Of a stretch of DNA of 64,000 bases, positions 33,067 through 41,725 are shown piece by piece (position 1 is the first letter of the stretch; each line of letters starts with the position of its first letter). This DNA comes from Planctomycetota bacterium (GTDB lineage Bacteria > Planctomycetota > PLA2 > JAEUHO01). Where the stretch lies: the NCBI GenBank assembly GCA_020851795.1, contig JADZCA010000078.1:1-64000 (forward strand). The letters are read 5' to 3'. The translations under genes and the position numbers were made by a program. The notes below the pieces were generated by a model. That model was not told the DNA's origin. It did no database searches and saw only the letters and a list, made by a program, of their open reading frames with translations.

Positions 33067-34656
33067 ATGCTCCGCTCACGGCGCTCGAGGCGGGAGTTCA
33101 TGGTGGCGGCGACCGGTGCGCTCGGTCTGGCCCTCCTCGGCAAGCACCCCGCCTTCGGGAAGGACGCTCCTGCCCGCCCTGCTCGGCCGGCGCCGTACCA
33201 GGCGCCGAGGGCGGTCTACCGCAAGAACGCGGACGGTTCCGGCATCGTCGGACCCTACGGCGAGGTGGTCGTCACCCGCTCGGGGGCGCTGATGCTCCCC
33301 GCGGTCGTTCGCGCACCCGACGGCGTGGCGGAGCTCCAGTTGGCCCGTCGCGAGCCCTTCCTCCGGATCGGCGACGAGCATGGGCGCACCTCGGTCCGGC
33401 TCGACCGGCGTGGAATCACCGTCGGCGGGAAGGCTCGGGCCTGGTCGCGCGAGTCGATCCGCGAGCTCCTCGCGACGCTCAAGAAGGACCGCCGGCTCGC
33501 CGGAGCGGCGATCCTGTTGCGCGCCGCGCTCCTGTCCGCGTATCCCGTCGCGGTGCGGGAGTACTCGGGGAAGCCTGGGCGGGCGACGGCGTCACTTCTG
33601 GCTCGAACTTCGAAGTCGATGGGGGTGCAGTCGGTCGAGTGCACCGTGGAGACCGTGACGGAGCAGGTCGTCACCCATGTCGAGGAGTCCGTGCCCATCG
33701 TCCTGTCGGCCGTCGAGCAGTGGCAGCGGTGCTACGACGCCGCCCTTCAGCAGTCGCCCTGCAACCGCCTCCCCGCGGGCCCGAAGGACGAGAAGGGCGA
33801 GACGATCATCCCTGGGGCCCGCGAGCTCTGTGCCGGCGGCCTCTGCGTGCTGAGCGGATTCCAGGACATCGTCGTGGGCTTCTTGACGGTGCTGGTGGAA
33901 GTGGTCGAGGACGTCGTCCGCGACGTCGTGACGTGCACCAGCGGCGCGATCGGCGCCCTGAACAGCGCGTGGGCACTCGTCGACCGGGGACTCGACGCGT
34001 CCGTGTCCGTGCTCCCTCCGGGCACACGTCCGGTCGCGGCGCCTGCCATCGCCGAGGCGCGGCGGCTGCTCGGCTCCGCCGACCGTCTGTTCGGGAAGTT
34101 CCGCTGCCTGCTGGACGGGGACTGGACCGTCACGCCGCTCAAGACCGGGATCCGGTCCTCGCAGGGCCAGGAGCTCGAGATCCCCAACTCGATCCGGGTG
34201 TGCATCCCCGCGCAGTGCGCGCGAGACCTGACGCTTCCAAACGTCGCGTCCGAGGTCGCGGTGGTCTCCGCGGCGGCGGTCCTGCTCCTCCTCGCGATCG
34301 TACCGAGCGGGTCGGTCGCCGGCACGGCGGCGGGCGGGACCGTCGCGGTCTCGGGCGCGGCCGCCGCGTTGCTGGGGCCGGTCGCCGTCGCGGCGGTCGA
34401 AGCGCTCGCCGCCGTCATCGTGGCCGCGGGGCCGACGGTGGCGGCCGCCGCGGCGATCGCGCTCTGCTTCCTCCTCGTCTTCCTCTACCAGTTCACCACC
34501 GTGAGCGCACAGCTTTGGTTCCACGAGGCGTACACGACGAGCTTCGACGACGGACGGGTCTGCATCGAGTACCCGGCGCTCGCCGTGGCACAGGTCTTCG
34601 TGCTGACGCTCGGACTCGCGCCGGCACACTTGGTTCCGCCCATCGTCACCGGCTGA
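33067..34656 (+). CDS. Tat-exported protein with hydrophobic C-terminal region, unknown function
   Basis: This 529-residue protein begins with a twin-arginine signal (RSRREFMVAATGALGLALLG), so it is exported folded. The middle part has several cysteines (for example CTVETV, CYDAAL, SPCN, CAGGLCVL) that could form disulfides. Residues about 390-480 form two to three long Ala/Val/Gly hydrophobic segments separated by short turns, ending CFLLVFLYQF, followed by a polar tail. The pattern could be a membrane-inserting hairpin as in pore-forming proteins, or a plain membrane anchor. I recognise no family. GGAAGGG at 33053-33059 supports the ATG. It lies between the ECF sigma and kinase genes. Confidence 0.7.
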   Translation: MLRSRRSRREFMVAATGALGLALLGKHPAFGKDAPARPARPAPYQAPRAVYRKNADGSGIVGPYGEVVVTRSGALMLPAVVRAPDGVAELQLARREPFLRIGDEHGRTSVRLDRRGITVGGKARAWSRESIRELLATLKKDRRLAGAAILLRAALLSAYPVAVREYSGKPGRATASLLARTSKSMGVQSVECTVETVTEQVVTHVEESVPIVLSAVEQWQRCYDAALQQSPCNRLPAGPKDEKGETIIPGARELCAGGLCVLSGFQDIVVGFLTVLVEVVEDVVRDVVTCTSGAIGALNSAWALVDRGLDASVSVLPPGTRPVAAPAIAEARRLLGSADRLFGKFRCLLDGDWTVTPLKTGIRSSQGQELEIPNSIRVCIPAQCARDLTLPNVASEVAVVSAAAVLLLLAIVPSGSVAGTAAGGTVAVSGAAAALLGPVAVAAVEALAAVIVAAGPTVAAAAAIALCFLLVFLYQFTTVSAQLWFHEAYTTSFDDGRVCIEYPALAVAQVFVLTLGLAPAHLVPPIVTG

Positions 34657-34916
34657 CCGGGCGCTCGCGGCGTCGTGGTCACGCAGTCTGCCCCTGCGGT
34701 GGCCGATTCGCAGGACGCGGAGGTCGCCCACGCAGACGGGAGTGCCTGCTGCTCTCCGCGGGCCCTCGCGATCGCGGGGGGGGGCGGCGGGTCCATGGCC
34801 GACCGTCCGGCTCCCGTGCACGGTTCCGCGCCCGACAGCCCGAGCCGCGGGCATGGGCGCGACCTCGTCGCCGCCCGCGGAGTCGACCGACGCACGAGCG
34901 CGTGCGTCGTCCACCG

Positions 34917-34935
34917 CGTTCGCTGAAGGCGAACG
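34917..34935. promoter_or_regulatory. Inverted repeat upstream of the kinase 1 promoter
   Basis: CGTTCGC and GCGAACG flank a TGAAG loop, 24 bases before the proposed -35. It could be an operator or a small terminator hairpin for the preceding gene. Confidence 0.35.
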
Positions 34936-34959
34936 AGGAACGGCGGGCGCGAGACCCCA

Positions 34960-34989
34960 TGGACAACCGCCGCGGCGCCTCGGTAGGCT
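34960..34989 (+). promoter_or_regulatory. Candidate promoter of kinase 1 (TGGACA-18-TAGGCT)
   Basis: TGGACA (34960-34965), an 18-base spacer and TAGGCT (34984-34989) lie 21 bases before the ATG. The same architecture precedes the paralogous kinase gene at 41726. Confidence 0.55.
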
Positions 34990-35010
34990 CCTCAGCGGAG
35001 CGCCGCCGGG

Positions 35011-38000
35011 ATGACCGTCGAGGAGATCTTCTCTGCCGCGATCGAGCGGAGGACCGCGCAGGAGCGGTCGTCGTACCTCGACGGGGTCTGCGGGCGGGAG
35101 ACGTCGCTGCGGCGGCAGGTCGACCGTCTGCTGGCCGCCCACGAGAGCGCGGGGAGCTTCCTCGAGGGGGGCCCGTTCGGTGCGGCGACGTCGGGCCCGT
35201 CGGCGCGGGACGCGAGGCCGCCGCTCTCGGTGGGGGCCTCGATCGGGCCGTACCTGCTGACGTCGGTGGTCGGCGAGGGCGGGATGGGGACGGTGTACGA
35301 GGCGCAGCAGACGGCCCCCGTGCGCCGGACGGTGGCGATCAAGGTGGTGCGCTCGGGGGTGGGGTCTGCGGCGGTGCTGCGTCGGTTCGAGACGGAGCGT
35401 CAGGCCGCGGCGCGGATGGAGCACCCGCACGTCGCGCGGGTGCTCGACGCGGGTGCGACCGAGGACGGCCGGCCCTACTTCGTGATGGAGCTGTTCCGTG
35501 GCAAGCCACTGACGGACTACTGCGACGAGACACGGCGGACGGTGCGGGAGCGGGTCGAGCTGCTCGTCTCGGTGTGCCGTGCGGTGCAGCACGCGCACCA
35601 GAAGGGGGTGGTGCACCGCGACCTCAAGCCGGGCAACGTGCTGGTGGCGGAGCGGGACGGCCGCCCCGTGCCGAAGGTGATCGACTTCGGGGTGGCGAAG
35701 GCGGTCGGGGTGGGGGTGGGCGAGGAGACGGGGCAGACGCAGCAGGGGCAGCTGCTCGGGACGGTGCGGTACATGGCGCCCGAGCAGGCCGAGCTCGACG
35801 GGAGCGACGTGGACACGCGGACGGACGTGCACGCCCTGGGGGTGCTGCTCTACGAGCTGCTCACGGGCCGGTCGCCCTTTGACGACGACGAGGCGAAGGA
35901 GCGCGGCCTGTTGTCGGCGCTGGCGCGGGTGCGGGAGGCGGAGCCGGTCGCGCCGAGCGTGCGGATCGCACGTGCGGCGGACCGCGCGGCGGTGTCGCTG
36001 CGGCGAGGAACGACGCCGCGGGGGCTCGTGGGGCAGGTGCGCGGGGAACTGGAGTGGATCGTGGCGCGGTGCCTCGAGAAGCACCGCGACCGGCGCTACC
36101 CGACCGCGGACGCGCTGGCGCGCGATCTCGAGAGGTACCTGTCCGGGCGGGCGGTGTCGGTGGGGCCGCCGTCGGCGTGGTACCGGGCGCGCAAGGCGCT
36201 GCGGCGTCACCGGACGGCGGCGGCGGCCGCGGGCCTCTCGCTCGCGTTCCTCGTGGCGGGCGGGGTGGGGGTCGGCTGGGTGATGCGCGAACGCGCGACG
36301 CGGCGGGCGGCGGTGGAGGGGGAGGTGGTCCGGGCGCTCGACGAAGCGGACCGCGAGCAGGCGTCGGGGCGCTGGGACGACGCGCTGGCGGCGGCGCGCC
36401 GGGCGGAGGCGCTGCTGGCGGGCAGCGACGGGCTCGGGGCGCTGCGGGAACGGGCGGTGCGCCGGCGCGAGGACCTCGAGTTCGTGCGCGACGTGGACCG
36501 GATCCGACACCGCGCGGCCGCCGACCTCGATCAAGCGTCCCTCGACCCCGCGTACGCGGACGCGTTCCGTACGCTCGGAGTCGACGTCGAGGCGACCCCG
36601 CGTTCGGAGGCGGCCCGTCTCCTGCGTGCGCGCAGCGTGAGGCCGGCCGTCGTCGGCGCGCTGATCGGGTGGTCGAGCTCGCGCTTCTCGGTCCGGCGGA
36701 TTCGCGGCACAGGGACACCGTTCGTCGAGCTAGCGGCGCTCGTGGACGCAGACTCGCCGCGGGCTCGGATCTGGGGACTCGTGCTCCGTGACGACTGGAC
36801 CGAGCTCTCTCGCGCGCCCACGCGCGACGAGATCGCGGAACTGCCGGCTGACCTGGCCTTCTCCCTCGCCGCGATGCTTCGGTCGCAGGGGTGCGTTGCG
36901 CAGGCCCGGGACGTCGCCGTCGAGGCCCTTCGGCGGTACCCCGGGGACTACTTCCTCAACTTCGAGGTCGGCTGTGCGCTCGCCGCCGTCGGTCGCCCCG
37001 AGGAGGCGTGCCGCTACCTCACCGCCGCGATCGCGTTGCGTCCCGCGAGCGCCCCCGCGCACGACAATCTCGCTTCGATGCTGGATACGCTCGGGCGGAC
37101 GGTGGAGGCCGAGATCGTCTTTCGACGAGCGATCGAACTCCAGCCGCAACGATCGATCCAGCACTCGAACCTCGCGATCCTCCTGCACAAGGCGGGTCGG
37201 CTCGAGGAGGCCGAGGTGGCGGCCCGAGACGCGGTCTCGCTCGACGCCCGCGACGCCGAGGCCTGGGCGGAGCTCGCACGCATCCGCTTCAATCGAAAGC
37301 GCTACCCTCAGGCCGCCGAGGCCGCTACCGAGTCCATCCGACTTCGCCCGAACGACGCCTCGATGCGCCTCGTCCTTGCGAACTCTCACTTGCTCGCTGG
37401 TCGGACGGAGGATGCGGTCGCCGCGTACCGCGAGACGCTCCGCCTCGACCCGAGGCACCCGGGCACGAAGCTCCCCTTCGCGACGGCCCTCTGGGCGCGA
37501 GGAGACCGGACCGAGGCGATCGTGATGAACCGCGAGGCGATCCTCGCCGACCCCGACTCCGCGCCCGCCCGCTACTCGCTGGGCGTCTACCTGGGGGCGA
37601 CGGGCGACGACGCAGGGGCCATCCGGTCGTACCGCGAGGCCATCCGTCTCGACGAGGGCCACGCCGAGGCGCACTGCAACCTTGGCCAGCTCCTGCTCCG
37701 CCACGAGGCCTACGTGGAGGCGGTCGATCGCCTCCGTCGTGGCCACGAGCTCGGGTCGAAGCGTCCTGACTGGGGCTACCCCTCGGATCGGTGGGTCGCG
37801 GACGCGGAACTCGCCTCCGGCGCCGCCCGCATTCTACCGACCCTCGGAGCGATGCGACCGGAGGAGGCGAGCGCGAGAGTGGACCTGTTGCTGGCGGACC
37901 CGCGCGCCTCCCGAGGGGCGCGCACCGATGTGCTCCACGAGGCGGCCGCTCGCGCGCTTGCGATCGCCGCCGGGTCTCTCTCCCCGGCGGGGCCGGATCT

Positions 38001-38283
38001 TCGTCCCGTGTGGCGGCGCCTGGCGCTCGCATGGTTCCGACGGGACCTCGACCTGTGGCCCGAGCCGTCGCCCGCGAGCGATCCCGAGCTCGCCGAGCGC
38101 GTGCATCGCGGGCTCCTCGACTGGCAGTCCGAGCGGCACTTCGGGAGCGTGCGAGGGGCCGCGATCGAGACGATCCCCGAGGACGAGCGGGCGCCGTGGC
38201 GTGCCTTCTGGGCGGAGATCGGACGCCGGGTTGCGGCCACCGCGCCGGCTCGCGCCGGCGACTCCCCGCACGCGACTCGGTGA
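35011..38283 (+). CDS. Transmembrane Ser/Thr protein kinase with TPR tail (kinase 1)
   Basis: This 1090-residue receptor-type kinase opens with a short helical module (residues 1-50, FSAAIERRTAQERSSYLDG...LLAAHESAGSFLEG) common to Planctomycete kinases. The kinase domain spans about 80-370 with GEGGMGTVYEA, Lys111, HRD at 202-204 and DFG at 225-227, so it should be active. A transmembrane helix lies at about 408-428. The outer part starts with a coiled stretch and continues into TPR units from about residue 620 to 920 (EEACRYLTAAIALRP, EAEIVFRRAIELQPQ, DAIRSYREAIRLDE-type). The TPR part probably senses or binds a partner in the periplasm. It is a paralogue of 41726-44965. Confidence 0.92.
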   Translation: MTVEEIFSAAIERRTAQERSSYLDGVCGRETSLRRQVDRLLAAHESAGSFLEGGPFGAATSGPSARDARPPLSVGASIGPYLLTSVVGEGGMGTVYEAQQTAPVRRTVAIKVVRSGVGSAAVLRRFETERQAAARMEHPHVARVLDAGATEDGRPYFVMELFRGKPLTDYCDETRRTVRERVELLVSVCRAVQHAHQKGVVHRDLKPGNVLVAERDGRPVPKVIDFGVAKAVGVGVGEETGQTQQGQLLGTVRYMAPEQAELDGSDVDTRTDVHALGVLLYELLTGRSPFDDDEAKERGLLSALARVREAEPVAPSVRIARAADRAAVSLRRGTTPRGLVGQVRGELEWIVARCLEKHRDRRYPTADALARDLERYLSGRAVSVGPPSAWYRARKALRRHRTAAAAAGLSLAFLVAGGVGVGWVMRERATRRAAVEGEVVRALDEADREQASGRWDDALAAARRAEALLAGSDGLGALRERAVRRREDLEFVRDVDRIRHRAAADLDQASLDPAYADAFRTLGVDVEATPRSEAARLLRARSVRPAVVGALIGWSSSRFSVRRIRGTGTPFVELAALVDADSPRARIWGLVLRDDWTELSRAPTRDEIAELPADLAFSLAAMLRSQGCVAQARDVAVEALRRYPGDYFLNFEVGCALAAVGRPEEACRYLTAAIALRPASAPAHDNLASMLDTLGRTVEAEIVFRRAIELQPQRSIQHSNLAILLHKAGRLEEAEVAARDAVSLDARDAEAWAELARIRFNRKRYPQAAEAATESIRLRPNDASMRLVLANSHLLAGRTEDAVAAYRETLRLDPRHPGTKLPFATALWARGDRTEAIVMNREAILADPDSAPARYSLGVYLGATGDDAGAIRSYREAIRLDEGHAEAHCNLGQLLLRHEAYVEAVDRLRRGHELGSKRPDWGYPSDRWVADAELASGAARILPTLGAMRPEEASARVDLLLADPRASRGARTDVLHEAAARALAIAAGSLSPAGPDLRPVWRRLALAWFRRDLDLWPEPSPASDPELAERVHRGLLDWQSERHFGSVRGAAIETIPEDERAPWRAFWAEIGRRVAATAPARAGDSPHATR

Positions 38284-38448
38284 TCCGCGCGGCTCGAAGC
38301 GACCACGGTCGCAGCCAGGTCTCCATGCGCCCCCGGTGAGACGTTTCACCCGCGGACGGCGCACGAGGGAGGAGACGGTGCCGTCGCGCCGCGCGCGCCG
38401 CGCGGGGCGGTCGTGCACCGAGCGCTGGACCTGGGGAGACGACGTCTC

Positions 38449-41400
38449 ATGAGCTCGACTCGACGGAACTGGACCGCGTTCGTGGGGGCGATGCTGCTCG
38501 CGGCGGCGCTTCCGGCCTCGGCGGCCGAGCCGGCCGACCTCCTCTGGGCGACGGCGACACAGGGCGCCAGCACCGCGGATGTCGGGTGGTTCAAGGTGGC
38601 AGCGTTCCCGGACGGGTCGTGCGTCCGTGCGTCGTCGCTGCTTCGGGGCACCACGGTGTTCGGGGCCGGTCAGCCCAACGAGACGGCTGTCGCGGTCGGC
38701 AACCAGATGAGCGGAGTCGTGGTCCGTCACAACGCCGACGGGTCATTCGCGTGGGTCCGGGCCATGTCGGGCACGGCGGCACCCGGCTTCGGCTACCTCG
38801 TCCGGACGCTCGGCGTGGCGGCGTACCCCGACGGGTCGTGCGTCGCGACGGGGTCGTTCGGCAGCAACGGCACCGTGACCTTCGGCGCGGGCACCCCGAA
38901 CCAGGTGACGTTCGGCGGGAGCGGGTGCTTCGTCGCGCGGTACGCGGCCGACGGCACCTTCCTCTGGGCGCGGCGGTCCGACTTCAGCGCGTCGGCACGC
39001 GCCGTCGCCGCGCTCCCGGACGGGTCGTGCGTCGTCGTGGGCGAGTTCAACGGGACCCGCACCTTCGGCGCGGGCGAACCCGGGGCGACCACGCTCGTCT
39101 CCGCCGGTCAGAGCGACCTGTTCGTCGCTCGATTCACCTCGACCGGCTCGCTGGCTTGGGCCCGGCGCGCCGGCGGCACCACCACCGACCGCGCGCTCGC
39201 CGTCTCGGCGCTCGCGGACGGATCCGTCGTGGTCGCCGGGGGCTTCGGTGGCTTCTCGGGGACGGCGTCGGCGACGTTCGGGCCGGGGGAGCCGGGGGCG
39301 ACCACGCTCGTGAGCGCCGGCGGCCTCGACGGGTTCGTCGCGCGGTACGGGGCCGGCGGCTCCCTCACGTGGGCGCGGCGCATCGGTTCCGCGGGGTTCG
39401 ACGAGTGCTACGGGGTCGCCGCATTCGCCGACGGCGCGGTGGTCGTGGCGGGCCAGTTCTCGGGCACGGCGGTGGTCGGGCAGGGCGAGCCCAACGCGAC
39501 GACCCTCGTGGCGAGCGGCGACGCCGACGCGATCGTCGCGCGGTACGCCTCCACCGGCGCGCTCGCATGGGCCCGTCGCGCGGGATCCTCGGTGCCCGCG
39601 GGGAGCGGCGAGGGCGCGTTCGACGTCGCCGCGTGCCCGGATGGCGTGGCGTTCGTGGTCGGTCGGTTCTCGGGTTCGGTGACGTTCGGCGCGGGGGAGC
39701 CGGGGGCGACGACGCTCGTGTCCGCCGGTCAGACGGAGGCGTTCGTCGCGCGGTACGCCCTCGACGGAAAGGTCGCCGCGGCGCGCCGCGCCGGCGGTGC
39801 CTTCCACGACGCCGCCGGGGCGGTCTCGGCGACGCCGACGGGCGCCGCAGTCGTCTACGGCTTCGCGGACGGGAGCGCACCGGGCGGCGCGGTGTTCGGG
39901 GCGGGCGAGCCCGGTCAGAAGACGATCACGTCGGTCTCGGCGTTCCCGTTCCTCGCCATGTACGCGGGAGCGACCGAGCAAGCGTCGATCGTCGCGCCGG
40001 ACCCGATCGTGGCCGAGTGCGACGACGGCGCCGAAGGGGCGACGGTGCACTTCGCCTTCGACGTCGTCGCTGGGAGCGCCGACCGCCTCGTCGTCGCGGA
40101 CACGACCGCCGGGCGCGTCCTCCTTGAGGTCGCCGACCCGACAACGGGCGCGTACGGCGTGGGGCCCGCGACGTTCCCGCACGGCGCGTCCACCGTCGAG
40201 ATCGTGCTGTGGCGCGGCACCGAGGTCCTCGCTTCAGCGACGTTCACGGTGTCGGTGGAGGACACCGTCGCGCCGACGCTCCACGGCGTCGGTCCGAGGA
40301 CCGTCGAGCTCCTCGGCCCCACGACCGACCTTCACGCGTCGCTCCTCGGCATCACCGCCACCGACGCCTGCGACCCCGCGCCGAGCCTCGAACTCGCGCC
40401 CGCCGCGGTCCCGCTCGGCACGACGACGGTCGTTGCCACCGCCCGTGACCGCACCGGGAACGTGTCGAGCGAGAGCTTCGAGGTCACCGTCGTCGACACG
40501 GTCCCGCCGGCCTTCCTCGTCGTCCCCGACGACGTCGAGCGTGGATGCGAGGAGGGCGGGGTCCTCGTCGCGTTCGACGTCCTCGCCGAGGACGCGAGCG
40601 GCACCGTCTCGGTCGCGTGCGTGGACCCGACGGGCCGCGTCGTGGACCCCGCCGGCACGCGGTTCGAGCTCGGGTCTCACGTCGTCACGTGCACGGCCTC
40701 GGACGCGAGCGGGAACGAGACGTCGGTGGAGTTCACCGTCCTCGTCTTCGATGACGAGGCTCCGGTCGTCGTGTGCCCCGGCGACGTCGTCGTGCCGACC
40801 GATCCGGGCGCCGCGTGGGCTGTCGTCGAGTTCGACGTGTCGGTCACCGATGCGTGCGACCCCGTCGCCGAGGTCGTGTGCGTGGCGCCGTGGGGGCCCG
40901 TGCGTTCCGGCGACACCTTTCCCGTGGGGGAGACGCCCGTCGTCTGCAGCGCCCGCGACCACGCCGGCAACACGGCGACCTGCTCGTTCCGCGTGGTCGT
41001 CCAAGATCGAGAGCCCCCGACGATCGTCGGTCCTTCGTTCGTCGCCCTGACGACGGACTGTGCGGGGAGCCCGCTCGCGATCGACGCCGCGACGCTCGGT
41101 GCGTCGGCGACCGACAACGTGGACGCGACCGTCGGCGTCGTGTGCACGCCGAGCAGCGTCCTCCCGGGTGCGACGACCGTGCTCCTGCGCGCCGCGGACG
41201 ACGACGGGAACGTGGCGTACCGCTCCGTGACCGTCTCGGTGCTCAAGGGGGCGTTCGACGTGCGGTTCCTCCGACCGCTCGACGGGCGCGTCGACAACGC
41301 GTTCACGCTCGGCCAGGTCGTGCCGGTCAAGGTGAGCGTCTCGTGCGACGGCGTCTTCGAGCCCGGGGCGACCGTCGACGTGGCGGAGGTGGTCCTCCTG

Positions 41401-41622
41401 GACGCAGCCGGCTCGCCGGTGGTCAACCTCGGCGTGGCGTCCGTCGGCCCCGACGCGGGCGACGACGGGACCTCGATGCGCCTCGTCGACGGCGCCTACG
41501 TGTTCAACCTGTCCACGAAGGGGTGGTCCGGCGCGCGCGGAACGCGCTTCCGGGTGACGGTCCGCGTCGTCAAGGAGGGGCACGTCGGTATGGTGGGGCA
41601 CGTCGTCCTGCTGGCTCGCTGA
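38449..41622 (+). CDS. Secreted propeller (SBBP-like) / HYR / PxKF-like surface protein
   Basis: This 1057-residue exported protein has a signal peptide (about residues 1-26). Seven repeats, each marked by FGAGxP or a variant (first at residue 71, last near 483), alternate with SLAWARR-type and PDGSCV-type strands. They fit SBBP beta-propeller repeats and would make a seven-bladed propeller. About four HYR-like immunoglobulin modules follow (openings APTLHGVGP, PPAFLVVPDD, APVVVCPGD, PPTIVGPSF). The C-terminal 130 residues (AFTLGQVVPVKVSVSCDG) resemble a PxKF domain. This is an adhesin or surface-matrix type layout. ATG 38449 is preferred because GGGGAG is 10 bases upstream and the signal follows at once. 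Confidence 0.82.
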   Translation: MSSTRRNWTAFVGAMLLAAALPASAAEPADLLWATATQGASTADVGWFKVAAFPDGSCVRASSLLRGTTVFGAGQPNETAVAVGNQMSGVVVRHNADGSFAWVRAMSGTAAPGFGYLVRTLGVAAYPDGSCVATGSFGSNGTVTFGAGTPNQVTFGGSGCFVARYAADGTFLWARRSDFSASARAVAALPDGSCVVVGEFNGTRTFGAGEPGATTLVSAGQSDLFVARFTSTGSLAWARRAGGTTTDRALAVSALADGSVVVAGGFGGFSGTASATFGPGEPGATTLVSAGGLDGFVARYGAGGSLTWARRIGSAGFDECYGVAAFADGAVVVAGQFSGTAVVGQGEPNATTLVASGDADAIVARYASTGALAWARRAGSSVPAGSGEGAFDVAACPDGVAFVVGRFSGSVTFGAGEPGATTLVSAGQTEAFVARYALDGKVAAARRAGGAFHDAAGAVSATPTGAAVVYGFADGSAPGGAVFGAGEPGQKTITSVSAFPFLAMYAGATEQASIVAPDPIVAECDDGAEGATVHFAFDVVAGSADRLVVADTTAGRVLLEVADPTTGAYGVGPATFPHGASTVEIVLWRGTEVLASATFTVSVEDTVAPTLHGVGPRTVELLGPTTDLHASLLGITATDACDPAPSLELAPAAVPLGTTTVVATARDRTGNVSSESFEVTVVDTVPPAFLVVPDDVERGCEEGGVLVAFDVLAEDASGTVSVACVDPTGRVVDPAGTRFELGSHVVTCTASDASGNETSVEFTVLVFDDEAPVVVCPGDVVVPTDPGAAWAVVEFDVSVTDACDPVAEVVCVAPWGPVRSGDTFPVGETPVVCSARDHAGNTATCSFRVVVQDREPPTIVGPSFVALTTDCAGSPLAIDAATLGASATDNVDATVGVVCTPSSVLPGATTVLLRAADDDGNVAYRSVTVSVLKGAFDVRFLRPLDGRVDNAFTLGQVVPVKVSVSCDGVFEPGATVDVAEVVLLDAAGSPVVNLGVASVGPDAGDDGTSMRLVDGAYVFNLSTKGWSGARGTRFRVTVRVVKEGHVGMVGHVVLLAR

Positions 41623-41641
41623 CGTCGTCGGGCGTCGGGCT

Positions 41642-41670
41642 CGCCGCGCCGGCCTCGGGCCGGCGCGGCG
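41642..41670 (+). terminator. 13-bp perfect hairpin after the propeller/HYR gene
   Basis: CGCCGCGCCGGCC pairs with GGCCGGCGCGGCG across a TCG loop, 20 bases after the stop. There is no T tract, as is common in such GC-rich genomes. Confidence 0.6.
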
Positions 41671-41675
41671 GCGTG

Positions 41676-41705
41676 TGGACGCGGCCGTGGCCTGGGCCGT
41701 ATCGT
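41676..41705 (+). promoter_or_regulatory. Candidate promoter of kinase 2 (TGGACG-18-TATCGT)
   Basis: TGGACG (41676-41681), an 18-base spacer and TATCGT (41700-41705) lie 20 bases before the ATG. The layout matches the promoter of kinase 1 (18-base spacer, 21-base leader gap). Confidence 0.5.
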
Positions 41706-41725
41706 GGTGCTGGCTGGCAGGCGAC

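Larger units (their letters stand above)
34657..35010. other. Intergenic region upstream of kinase 1
   Basis: This 354-base region contains an inverted repeat at 34917-34935 and the promoter at 34960-34989. The first 250 bases hold no gene with supporting features. Short frames are Arg/Pro-rich translations of GC-rich DNA. Confidence 0.5.
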
